Source: Corynebacterium sp. 122RC1
GTDB lineage: Bacteria; Actinomycetota; Actinomycetes; Mycobacteriales; Mycobacteriaceae
DNA length: 64,000 bases
Direction: 5' to 3'
NCBI RefSeq assembly: GCF_024580955.1
Contig: NZ_JANIKD010000003.1
Location: 62,001-126,000, forward strand
Within the stretch, counting starts at the first letter, position 1. Every line of letters starts with the position of its first letter. Below, piece after piece: positions 35,246 through 43,259 of the stretch. The position numbers and the translations under genes are program-made. The notes under the pieces were generated by a model. That model was not told where the DNA came from, searched no databases, and saw only the letters and a program-made list of their open reading frames with translations.

Positions 35246-36472
35246 ATGAACATGTACCTCCCAGAGCGCATCCTCGTTGCCCCATCCGGTTTCAAGGAGT
35301 CTCTCTCCGCCACTGAAGTTGCCAACGCGATCGCAGCCGGCATCCGCCGCGTCCTCCCCGGCGTGCGCGTGGATTCCTTCCCCGTCCCAGACGGCGGCGA
35401 GGGCACCATTGACCTCCTCGCTGAGCGCCCCAACACCGTGGTGCACCCAATGCGCGTCACCGGCCCGGTAGGCAAGCGCGTCAATGCAAAGTGGCTGGAG
35501 TTCACCGGCGCAGAGCCCACCGCCGTAGTAGAAATGGCATCCGCAGCCGGGCTCTCCCTGGTCCCGCGCGATAACCGCAACCCTGGCAAGACCACCACCA
35601 CCGGCGTTGGCGAACTCATCGCGGCCGCCCTGGACTCCGGTATCCGAAACATCGTCATCGGCTGCGGCGACTCCGGAACCTCCGACGGCGGCGCCGGCGC
35701 ACTCCGCGCGCTTGGGCTCAAGATCTTAGACAAAGAAGGCAAGGAAATTGCCCAGGGCGGCGAAGCGCTTTCCGACGCCCACCAATTGGACACATCCCAG
35801 CTCCACCCAGGACTCGCGGAGGCAACCATCACCCTGGCATGCAACATGCACAACGTGCTCACCGGACCCAAAGGCGTTGCCGAGGTGTTCGGGCCCCAAA
35901 AGGGAGCAACGAAGAAGCAAGTCAAGCAGCTCGGCGCGGCCCTTGAACACTGGGCAGAACTACTGGAAAGCACCTTCTGCCCCACTGGTGACGTCCGCGG
36001 CCCTGGTTCCGGCGCCTCCGGCGGGCTTGGCGCGGGGCTCATCGCCGTGGGTGCCTCCGCGCACAACCGCTTCGAGGTGCTGCTGGAACAGCTCCCCGCA
36101 CCGGAAAGCCTCTGCGATTTGATCGCGGCCGCTGACTTGGTGATCACCGCCGAGGGTGCAATCGACTTCCAAACCCCCAACGGCAAGGTGCCGGCGGAAA
36201 TCGCGCGCCGTGCACAGTCCACCGGCGTCCCCGTCCTGGGCATTGCCGGGTCCCTGGGCAAGGGTGCCCCGCGGGTCCACGAGGTGGGAATCTCCGCGAT
36301 TCAATCCATCATGACCGTCCCCATGGCACTGGAAGACGCGGTCCGTGACGGCAGCAAGCTGCTCACCGACGCCGCCGAGCGCTCCATGCGCATGCTGCAA
36401 CTTGGCAGCGTACTGGCCTACCGCCAGGAAACGCGCACTTTGGCCCGCCTCGGCGTCATCGCAGCTTCCTAA
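35246..36472 (+). CDS. glxK: Glycerate kinase
   Basis: Phosphorylates D-glycerate with ATP to 2- or 3-phosphoglycerate, feeding glycolysis. 408 residues; type-I (GlxK/GarK) glycerate kinases are ~380. Family segments: RILVAPSGFKESLSATEVANAI at the start, DGGEGTIDLL, GCGDSGTSDGGAGALRALG (substrate loop), GPGSGASGGLGAG (nucleotide loop) and ITAEGAIDFQT near the C-terminus. The ATG at 35246 follows AGAAAGAAG; an upstream in-frame start overlaps the transporter and has no RBS. Third gene of the receptor-transporter-kinase operon. Confidence 0.94.
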   Translation: MNMYLPERILVAPSGFKESLSATEVANAIAAGIRRVLPGVRVDSFPVPDGGEGTIDLLAERPNTVVHPMRVTGPVGKRVNAKWLEFTGAEPTAVVEMASAAGLSLVPRDNRNPGKTTTTGVGELIAAALDSGIRNIVIGCGDSGTSDGGAGALRALGLKILDKEGKEIAQGGEALSDAHQLDTSQLHPGLAEATITLACNMHNVLTGPKGVAEVFGPQKGATKKQVKQLGAALEHWAELLESTFCPTGDVRGPGSGASGGLGAGLIAVGASAHNRFEVLLEQLPAPESLCDLIAAADLVITAEGAIDFQTPNGKVPAEIARRAQSTGVPVLGIAGSLGKGAPRVHEVGISAIQSIMTVPMALEDAVRDGSKLLTDAAERSMRMLQLGSVLAYRQETRTLARLGVIAAS

Positions 36473-36577
36473 ACCGCCATCCTCGCCGAAGCCCCAGAAC
36501 CGAGGGCTTCAAACCACCCTCAGCCCAAATACGCTATGCTGCAAACCACTTGCGGCCACTACACAAGGAAGATTCTC

Positions 36578-36982
36578 ATGACCGCACTCAATCGCTTCAT
36601 CCCCCTCGTTGGCATCCTGGTCCTGCTGATTGCGGTGGCCCTCGCCGGAGCGGCACTCAGCAGTTCCCACGAGGCACCTCGGATCGACCCTGCATCGGCA
36701 ACCCTCACCGTTGGCAGCACCACCCCACCCTCGCCCGCGCCCACCAGCACTAGTGCTTCCACTACTGAAGACGATGCTCAGGATAATGGGCAGGGTTCGG
36801 TGGCTGTCCCTACCCCGGTGCCTGCACAAGCCCCAGCTCAGGCACCCGCACCGGCTCCCGCTCCAGCTCCAGCACCAGCACCAGCACCGCAGGTGATCGT
36901 GCCGCAACCGCCGCTGGTGTACCAGGACTTTGACGATGACTTTGATGACCTAGACGATTTCGGGGATTTTGATGACGACTAA
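36578..36982 (+). CDS. Small secreted or anchored Pro/Ala-repeat protein with Asp-rich tail
   Basis: 134 residues. An N-terminal hydrophobic helix (about residues 6-28) is a signal anchor or signal peptide. A Ser/Thr-rich spacer with many Pro follows, then a run of Ala-Pro pairs (about residues 85-105), which should form a stiff rod, then a short hydrophobic stretch (VIVPQPPLVYQ), and a tail that is almost only Asp and Phe (DFDDDFDDLDDFGDF). No family recognised. RBS AAGGAAG. Its last codons overlap the ATG of the histidine kinase, so the two are translationally coupled. The tail could bind cations or contact the kinase. Confidence 0.8.
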   Translation: MTALNRFIPLVGILVLLIAVALAGAALSSSHEAPRIDPASATLTVGSTTPPSPAPTSTSASTTEDDAQDNGQGSVAVPTPVPAQAPAQAPAPAPAPAPAPAPAPQVIVPQPPLVYQDFDDDFDDLDDFGDFDDD

Positions 36983-38438
36983 CGCCATCACCCAGATGCG
37001 CCACTCCATCCGGTGGCGCATCACCGCGTGGATCCTCGCCGTGGTGTTCCTGGTCTTGGGCAGCATGATTTACCTGCTCGATTCCGTGCGCCGCGGAGAG
37101 GTCCATGCGCAAGCAAACGTGGCAGTGGAGCAGGAGATTGAAGAGTTTCGCCGGTTCAGTGCGGAGGGAATTGACCCAACAACTGGCCAGCCGTTTAGCA
37201 CCGCAGAGTCCATGCTCCGGGCGTTTTTCAGCCAGCAGATTCCGGGTGAAGACGAGCTCATGTTTGCCCTCATCAACGGCGAACTGGTGTTGCAGCACCG
37301 CAGCGCGAACTCCACGAGCCCGGAGACGCTGAGCCAGGAGACCACACTGGTTCGGGCCATCATGGAAACTAATGCGAGCTCCGGTATTACGGATACCTCG
37401 GACACCCCCGGTGTGCATTGGGCGAAGCTGCAAGTGAGCACTTTTGGCACGAATGACCCCAATTATTTTGTCATTGCGGTGTTCACCCAACCCGCCTATG
37501 ACCAGCTCTCCCAGCAGGCGCGGGTTGTGTGGGGTCTTGGGGGCGTCGGCTTGGCGCTTGCTGCCGTGATCGCCTGGGTTGTTGCTGCACAGGTGCTCAC
37601 CCCAGTCCGCGAGTTGCAAAAAGTTGCCTCTGACATCGCATCGGATACCACCGGCTCGGAAACTGACCTCACCAGGCGTGTGCCCGTCCGTGGTGATGAC
37701 GAAATTGCCCAGCTCAGCCGCACCTTTAATGGAATGCTAGACCGAATCGAGGAAGCATACGCCGTGCAGCGGGAGTTCATCGACGATGCCGGCCACGAGC
37801 TGCGCACCCCCATCACCGTGGTTCGCGGCCATCTTGAGCTCCTCGAACACGCCACCCCGGAGCAGCGCGCCCGAAGCGTGGAGCTGTGCACCCAGGAGCT
37901 CGACCGCATGACCCGCATGGTCAATGACCTACTCACCCTTGCTGTTGCAGACGCCGGCCAGCCCTTCCTCAACCTCAGCGAAGTAGATGCCACCGACCTC
38001 GTGTTGGAGATCGAAGACAAAGCAATGATGCTCGCCCCCAACCGCGTGCAGGTCCGCGAATTTGCCGAGGCCACCGTGCTCGCCGACCCCGACCGCATCA
38101 CGGAAGTCATGCTCGAGTTCGTGCGCAACGCAGTGAAGTATTCCCCGCCGGACACCCCAATCCAACTCGCCAGCTCCGTGGTGGAAGGCGGGGTGAGCTT
38201 CAGCGTGAGCGACCGCGGCCAGGGCATCCCCGCCGAGGCGCTGCCCACACTGTTCCAGCGCTTCCACAAGGGCGATTCCGACGCCGCCAAGAAGCAGGGC
38301 TCAGGGTTGGGGTTGGCCATTGCGCAAGCCATCGCTCAAGCTCACGGTGGCAATGCCTGGGCTGAAAGCACGCCCGGCGAGGGCTCCACTTTTGGCATCA
38401 CCATTCCCACGCACACCCCGAACGAGGAGCAACAATGA
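36972..38438 (+). CDS. Sensor histidine kinase
   Basis: 488 residues. TM1 (about 15-38), extracytoplasmic sensor domain (39-185), TM2 (about 186-208), HAMP (209-262), HisKA with H-box FIDDAGHELRTPITVVRGH (His275), and HATPase with N-box EFVRNAVKYSPP, G1 DRGQGIP, F-box LFQRFHKGD and G2 GSGLGLAIAQAIA. All catalytic motifs are intact. The sensor domain is a paralogue of the kinase-less receptor at 32971, so both may see the same or related ligands. ATG overlaps the preceding small gene; a 4-nt ATGA overlap links it to the response regulator. Confidence 0.95.
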   Translation: MTTNAITQMRHSIRWRITAWILAVVFLVLGSMIYLLDSVRRGEVHAQANVAVEQEIEEFRRFSAEGIDPTTGQPFSTAESMLRAFFSQQIPGEDELMFALINGELVLQHRSANSTSPETLSQETTLVRAIMETNASSGITDTSDTPGVHWAKLQVSTFGTNDPNYFVIAVFTQPAYDQLSQQARVVWGLGGVGLALAAVIAWVVAAQVLTPVRELQKVASDIASDTTGSETDLTRRVPVRGDDEIAQLSRTFNGMLDRIEEAYAVQREFIDDAGHELRTPITVVRGHLELLEHATPEQRARSVELCTQELDRMTRMVNDLLTLAVADAGQPFLNLSEVDATDLVLEIEDKAMMLAPNRVQVREFAEATVLADPDRITEVMLEFVRNAVKYSPPDTPIQLASSVVEGGVSFSVSDRGQGIPAEALPTLFQRFHKGDSDAAKKQGSGLGLAIAQAIAQAHGGNAWAESTPGEGSTFGITIPTHTPNEEQQ

Positions 38439-39097
38439 GCAGAATCCTGATTGCGGAAGACGACGCAGGCATCGCGGAGTTCATCGCCCGCGGCCTCGAA
38501 GCCGAAGGGTACAGCGTGGACCTCGCTCCATCCGGACCCATTGCCTTGGGCCTGGCACATTCCGGGGCATACCAGCTCATGGTGCTTGACCTCGGCCTGC
38601 CGGGATTGGACGGCACGGAGGTGCTGGGGCAACTGCGATCCCTGGGCAACGAACTACCAATTATTGTGCTCACCGCCCGCACCGGACTGGATGACCGGAT
38701 CAAAGCCCTCGAGGGCGGGGCAAACGACTACATGCCCAAACCCTTCCAGTTCGCCGAACTGCTGGCTCGAGTTCGTCTGCGCCTGCGCGACACCCCAACC
38801 CCAACCGGAGCAAACACTCTCAGCCGCGGCGGGATCACCTTAGATTTGAAGACCCACCGCGTAGAAGTGGACGGCAAATGGGTGGACCTTTCCCGCCGCG
38901 AGCTCGGCTTGCTGGAAACGCTGATGCGCCACCCCGGCCACATCCTGTCCCGCGCCCAGCTCTTAGGGCAGGTGTGGGGCATGGACTTTGACCCAGGCTC
39001 CAACGTGGTGGACGTGTACATCCGCACCCTGCGCAAGAAAATCGGTGCCGACCGCGTGGAAACCGTGCGCGGTTCGGGCTACCGATTCAAAGATTAA
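38435..39097 (+). CDS. Response regulator, OmpR/PhoB family
   Basis: 220 residues. The receiver domain has the acidic pair EDD (about 8-10), phospho-acceptor Asp52 in VLDLGLPG, Thr80 in VLTAR, and Lys102 in MPKPF. The C-terminal winged helix (about 125-219) has the OmpR-type recognition region VWGMDFDPGSNVVDVYIRTLRKKIG and ends in RGSGYRFKD. Partner of the kinase it overlaps. Its likely targets include the receptor-transporter-glycerate kinase operon upstream. Its TAA stop directly abuts the stop codon of the convergent phosphatase gene. Confidence 0.95.
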   Translation: MSRILIAEDDAGIAEFIARGLEAEGYSVDLAPSGPIALGLAHSGAYQLMVLDLGLPGLDGTEVLGQLRSLGNELPIIVLTARTGLDDRIKALEGGANDYMPKPFQFAELLARVRLRLRDTPTPTGANTLSRGGITLDLKTHRVEVDGKWVDLSRRELGLLETLMRHPGHILSRAQLLGQVWGMDFDPGSNVVDVYIRTLRKKIGADRVETVRGSGYRFKD

Positions 39098-39721
39098 CTA
39101 CCGCCTGCTGGCGCTGGAATAGACGCGTTGGCGCAAGTTGTAACATTCCAGTAGCAGCTTCTCGCCGTCGAGCTTCAGCACCGTGAGGCTCGCGGGATGC
39201 GGCGCAACCACCTGCGAGGGCTCCAGGCCCACCAAGGCGCGCAAAGCCGCGCGGATTACACCGCCATGCATCACGATGGCAATAGCTGGCACCGGCGAAT
39301 CCGCCGAGTGCGCGGCAAGGCCACGCCCCACTGCCGCATCCACACCACGCAACACACGAGCGCGGAAATCCACCAATGTTTCCGCACCCGGTGGGTCAAA
39401 ATCTCCGGCGCGCCAGGCTTTGTAATCAGCACCCTGCGTGCTGCGAATATCTGCAGCGTATTGTCCCTCCCACTGGCCCAGGTAGCACTCGTTGAGTTGA
39501 AGGTCTGCGGTGAAAGTGTGAAATCCCAGTTCCCGGGCGGTGTCTTGCGCGCGTGCGAGGCCGGAGGTTGTGACCTGGCGTACGTCGTAACGCTTTACGA
39601 GCGCAGCGAGTGCCTGAGCCTGCGTCCGACCGGTGTCAGAGAGCGGGATGTCCGTTTGCCCTTGGAGGCGGCGTTCGATGTTCCAGAGCGTTTCACCGTG
39701 CCGAATCAGCAGAATATGCAT
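39098..39721 (-). CDS. Histidine phosphatase family protein (phosphoglycerate-mutase-like)
   Basis: 207 residues with the phosphohistidine motif LIRHGETLWN (His8), the second Arg in TSGLARAQDTA, the acid ECYLGQWEG, and the late catalytic His in VMHGGVIRA. The branch includes cofactor-dependent mutases, acid phosphatases and metabolite repair enzymes; the substrate is not clear. It is convergent with the response regulator with no spacer and overlaps the 3' end of the upstream ABC ATPase remnant by 29 nt. The glycerate kinase neighbourhood invites a phosphoglycerate link, but the two are on opposite strands. Confidence 0.88.
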   Translation of the reverse strand: MHILLIRHGETLWNIERRLQGQTDIPLSDTGRTQAQALAALVKRYDVRQVTTSGLARAQDTARELGFHTFTADLQLNECYLGQWEGQYAADIRSTQGADYKAWRAGDFDPPGAETLVDFRARVLRGVDAAVGRGLAAHSADSPVPAIAIVMHGGVIRAALRALVGLEPSQVVAPHPASLTVLKLDGEKLLLECYNLRQRVYSSASRR

Positions 39722-40505
39722 GCCAAATCACCTCTCCTTCCTGATCAAACAGCGCGTCTGGATAGGCATCGAGGAAGACGCTCACCTGCTGGCCATTGAG
39801 GGCATGCACGCGCTGCTCCTGCGCTGCTGTCACGCGAGTACCATTGTGCAATTCAACACCAATGACCCAGCGATCAGCCATTGGCACTTGGTCCACGAGC
39901 GTTCCGACGATCCCCCGTTGGCCATTCGCCGCTTCCCCACCGCTCGCCGCGGCCTGCTGGGTGCACACGCGGACGCTGGTGGCGCGATACATCGCCTGAA
40001 CTGGGCCTTGTTCATCACCGACCAGCGGTACCTCGTGCTCACCCGCGACGGTAAGGGTGCCATCGTGGGCGTGCGCCTCCAAGACGTTAGCGGCCGGGAT
40101 GCCAATGAAGGTTGCGGTGAAAGCATTTTCGGGGCGTTCCAGCAGATCTTCCGGAGTGCCAAACTGGGCGATTTTGCCTTCGCGCATCAGGGCGATGTGG
40201 GTTGCCATTGCCATTGCTTCTACTTGGTCATGCGTCACATATACGCAGGTAGCTCCAGTTGCGCGGTGGATGCGGGAGAGCTCGGCGCGGGTTTCCACAC
40301 GCAGTTTAGCGTCCAGGTTGCTCAAAGGCTCATCGAATAACAGCACCTTGGGTTCTGGGGCGATCATGCGGGCGATGGCCACACGCTGCTGCTGGCCACC
40401 GGAGATTTCACCTGGGTAGCGCGCCGCGAGATGATCAATGCCGAGCAACGCCAGCACCTCATGGGTGCGCTGCTTACTCGCTGTTGGAAACTCACAGCCA
40501 ACAAC
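39693..40505 (-). pseudogene. ABC transporter ATP-binding protein (MalK/UgpC type), 5'-truncated remnant
   Basis: The open frame begins inside an ABC ATPase of the MalK/UgpC/MsiK group. Present are RYPGEISGGQQQRVAIARMI (signature), KVLLFDEPLSNLDAKLR (Walker B, D-loop), the H-loop CVYVTHDQVEAM, and a C-terminal TOBE-like regulatory region. Missing are the first ~110 residues with Walker A and Q-loop. Reading upstream, the frame stays homologous to about 40493 and meets an in-frame TAG at 40506-40508. Without Walker A it cannot be a working ATPase. No permease or binding-protein gene is nearby. The break lies next to a repeat cluster. Confidence 0.85.
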
Positions 40506-40680
40506 CTAAATGCAAAAGTTCTTGCACGCAGGGTAAGTTTTGCAATTTACTTTTCAATCAGACTTGGTGTTGAAAATCATTCACCTTTACGCAACATTGC
40601 AAGACAAACCCGCTGGAGGCACGTCACCTGCCGTTCAACAAGCAGGTACCCCCGAGTTCAAGGAGTGCGGAGGGGGTTGC

Positions 40681-40821
40681 GGGTCCGTTGGGTTCGTTGG
40701 GTCCGTTGGTCGATAGGACGCGTTGGTCGATAGGCAAAAGTCGATAGGACCCGATTTCCCCCAAAATCCGGCGTCCTATCGACCAACGCTCTGTCCTATC
40801 GACTTTTAAATGTCGACCAAC
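40681..40821. repeat. Cluster of direct and inverted GTCGATAGG repeats
   Basis: Three 9-bp units GGGTYCGTT (40681-40707) lead into TTGGTCGATAGG (40706-40717), a second TTGGTCGATAGG (40723-40734) and GTCGATAGG (40740-40748). After a 25-bp centre come inverted copies CCTATCGACCAA (40775-40786), CCTATCGAC (40795-40803) and GTCGACCAA (40812-40820). The innermost arms GTCGATAGGAC (40740-40750) and GTCCTATCGAC (40773-40783) are perfect complements. Confidence 0.9.
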
Positions 40822-40869
40822 AGATTCCCGCTTCCAAAATCACCCCAATTTCTCCCCCGCCCATGAGAA

Positions 40870-40911
40870 ATCCCCACCCGCCAAAGCTTTAACACTTCAA
40901 CGGGTGGGGAT
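40870..40911 (-). terminator. Terminator of deaD
   Basis: Arms ATCCCCACCCG (40870-40880) and CGGGTGGGGAT (40901-40911), 20-nt loop, 44 nt after the deaD stop on the minus strand, followed there by TTTCTC. Confidence 0.75.
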
Positions 40912-40955
40912 TAAGGCAATTGATTCAGCCAAAGAACCGAATCGCCGGGGTACTT

Positions 40956-43055
40956 CTAGTCGCGCCACTCACGGCGGCCACCGCGATCACCGCGATCACC
41001 ACGGTACCCACCACGGCCACCACGATCACCGCGGTATCCACCGCGATCACCACGGTCACCTCGGCCAGCACGATCGAAATTGCGCTCAGGCAAACGGCCC
41101 GATGGGTCCTTTTCGATGTGGATGAGCTGGCCGGAGATACGAGTATCTGCAAGGTTGTCCAGCACGTGGCGTGGCAGATCCTTTGGCAACTCCACCAAGG
41201 TGTGGTCCACATTGATCACAATGCGGCCAAAGTCCTTGTTGTTCAGGCCACCCTCGTTGGCGAGCGCACCCACGATTGCTCCTGGGCGTACATGCTGGCG
41301 CTTGCCCACCGCGAGGCGGTAAACGGCAAGGTCTTTGTTGCCCCGATCAAAACGGTCACCACGATCACCACGGTCACGGCGGCCACCACGATCACCGCGA
41401 TCACCACGATCAAACCGGTCACCGCGATCGCCACGACCACGCTCAAAGCGGTCACCGCGGTCACCACGCTCGCGACGACGCTCCGGCGGAGGCTCCTTCA
41501 TGAGGAACTCGTCTCCCGCCCGGGCTTGGGTCGCCAGTGCTGCAGCAATGTCCTCCAGTGGCACGTCATGCTCTTCGGAGTATTGCTTCACCAGGGCACG
41601 GAACACGTCTACCTGCGAATCTTCGAGGGATTCGGTGATGGAGTCAGCGAACTTGGCCTTGCGTGACTCGTTAACCTCGTCCACGGTGGGCAGGTCCATT
41701 TCCACCAAGCGGGCGTTGGTTGCGCGCTCGATGGAGCGCAGCATGCGGCGTTCCCGAGGGGTCACAAAGAGGATTGCTTCACCGGAGCGTCCGGCACGGC
41801 CGGTGCGGCCGATGCGATGCACATAGCTTTCCGTGTCATTTGGAATGTCGTAGTTGAACACGTGCGTGATACGCTCCACGTCCAAACCACGGGCGGCTAC
41901 GTCGGTAGCTACCAGAATGTCCAAACGGCCGTCTTTGAGCTGGTCAACGGTGCGCTCACGCTGCGCCTGGGCAATGTCACCGTTGATTGCAGCAGCAGAG
42001 AACCCGCGAGCGCGCAGCTTTTCCGCCAACTCTTCCGTTTCGTGCTTGGTGCGCACGAACATGATCATCGCTTCGAACTCGGTGACCTCGAGGATTCGGG
42101 TGAGGGCGTCGAGCTTGTTGCGGTGCGCCACAGAGAGGTAGCGCTGGGTGATGTTGGTGTTTGTACGAGTTTCAGACTTCACCTGAATCTCGTGCGGGTC
42201 GTTCATGTACTGCTTGGACAAGCGGCGAATACCGTTAGGCATGGTGGCGGAGAACAGCGCAACCTGCTTGTCGGCAGGGGTGTCCTCAAGGATCCGCTCT
42301 ACGTCCTCTTGGAAGCCCATGTTGAGCATCTCGTCCGCTTCATCGAGCACGAGGAAGCGCAGCTCAGAGATGTCAAGGGAGCCCTTTTCCAGGTGGTCGA
42401 TCACACGGCCTGGGGTACCCACGATGATTTGCGCGCCACGGCGAAGGCCGGAAAGCTGAATGCCGTAGGCCTGCCCACCGTAGATTGGCAGCACGTGAAT
42501 GTCGCCGAGGTGGTCGGCGAAGGACTGGAAGGAATCCGCCACCTGGAGCGCAAGCTCACGGGTCGGGGCAAGTACCAAGGCCTGAGGGTGGCGCTTGGTG
42601 ACGTCGATACGCGAAAGAATTGGCAGCGCAAATGCTGCGGTCTTGCCGGTACCGGTTTGCGCGAGACCCATCACATCGTTGCCCTCGAGCAACACTGGGA
42701 TGGTTTGCGCCTGGATGGGGGAAGGCGTTTCAAAACCCACGCGGGCAACGGCCTTCAGCACCTTGGATGGGAGGCCGAGCGCCTCAAACCCATTTTCCTC
42801 TTCACGATCGACTCGCTCATCCACAGGGCTTGCAGCACCTTCTGAGTCAACCTTTTCTTCGTTCTTATCGTCGTTGTCCGCTTCAATTTCAGCGGAGCCG
42901 GCGGCCTCAGAAGTGTTCGCAACCCTGGAGTCGTCTACAACGGCAGCCACATCTTCGGTGGTGCCTTCGTCTACCTGCGAAGTTTCCTGAGATTCCGACA
43001 AAATCTTAATTTCCAGCTCATTCTCGCCGCTGGAGGCGTTATCGGTAATGCTCAT
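40956..43055 (-). CDS. deaD: DEAD-box ATP-dependent RNA helicase (DeaD/CsdA type)
   Basis: 699 residues. An acidic, disordered N-terminus (1-85) is followed by the helicase core: Q-motif FETPSPIQAQTIP, Walker A AQTGTGKT (132-139), DEAD (238-241), SAT (LFSATMP), and motif VI HRIGRTGRAGRSGEA. Then comes a DbpA/CsdA RNA-binding domain (YRLAVGKRQHVRPGAIVGALANEGGLNNKDFG), flanked by Arg/Gly/Asp-rich repeats (GDRGDRF, GGYRGDRGG), which bind RNA without sequence preference. Likely roles are ribosome assembly and mRNA turnover, especially in the cold. The repeats create long antisense frames that are not genes. Confidence 0.95.
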   Translation of the reverse strand: MSITDNASSGENELEIKILSESQETSQVDEGTTEDVAAVVDDSRVANTSEAAGSAEIEADNDDKNEEKVDSEGAASPVDERVDREEENGFEALGLPSKVLKAVARVGFETPSPIQAQTIPVLLEGNDVMGLAQTGTGKTAAFALPILSRIDVTKRHPQALVLAPTRELALQVADSFQSFADHLGDIHVLPIYGGQAYGIQLSGLRRGAQIIVGTPGRVIDHLEKGSLDISELRFLVLDEADEMLNMGFQEDVERILEDTPADKQVALFSATMPNGIRRLSKQYMNDPHEIQVKSETRTNTNITQRYLSVAHRNKLDALTRILEVTEFEAMIMFVRTKHETEELAEKLRARGFSAAAINGDIAQAQRERTVDQLKDGRLDILVATDVAARGLDVERITHVFNYDIPNDTESYVHRIGRTGRAGRSGEAILFVTPRERRMLRSIERATNARLVEMDLPTVDEVNESRKAKFADSITESLEDSQVDVFRALVKQYSEEHDVPLEDIAAALATQARAGDEFLMKEPPPERRRERGDRGDRFERGRGDRGDRFDRGDRGDRGGRRDRGDRGDRFDRGNKDLAVYRLAVGKRQHVRPGAIVGALANEGGLNNKDFGRIVINVDHTLVELPKDLPRHVLDNLADTRISGQLIHIEKDPSGRLPERNFDRAGRGDRGDRGGYRGDRGGRGGYRGDRGDRGGRREWRD

Positions 43056-43259
43056 TGCCTAAGCAACCCTACGCTACAACGCAACACAAAACCCAAAACG
43101 TGCCCAAGCACACCCGCACCGCCCAAGGTACCCAATGTCACATTTCAGCATTCTCAAAGGTTTCCAGGGAGCGTTCAGCGCTAGCCAGGAGCTTGCCGAC
43201 GCCCCCAAGACCGCAGCCCCTCACCGCAGTCCGGGGTCCGGGGGCCGGGGTCCGCACGC
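43056..43259. other. Gap between the MFS gene and deaD
   Basis: About 200 bp upstream of deaD on the minus strand. It has a GC-rich run of GTCCGGG-like repeats (about 43220-43250) next to the MFS stop that can fold and may end MFS transcription. The deaD promoter should lie in the AT-richer part near 43080-43160; no clear -10 was assigned. Confidence 0.4.

Larger units (their letters stand above)
40506..40955. other. Non-coding region with repeats between the ABC remnant and deaD
   Basis: About 450 bp without a gene. Its main content is a 9-bp tandem repeat and a cluster of direct and inverted GTCGATAGG elements (40681-40821), then the deaD terminator (40870-40911). Just upstream of the broken ABC frame the sequence is AT-rich (about 40500-40580). 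Confidence 0.7.

Noticed and set aside
40681..40821. Repeat cluster considered as a CRISPR array
   Set aside because: Units are too short, partly inverted and unevenly spaced, with no leader and no cas genes.
40904..41826. Open frames rich in Thr-Ile-Thr or Asp-His repeats opposite the deaD tail
   Set aside because: They are reverse readings of the Arg-Gly-Asp repeats of the helicase C-terminus.
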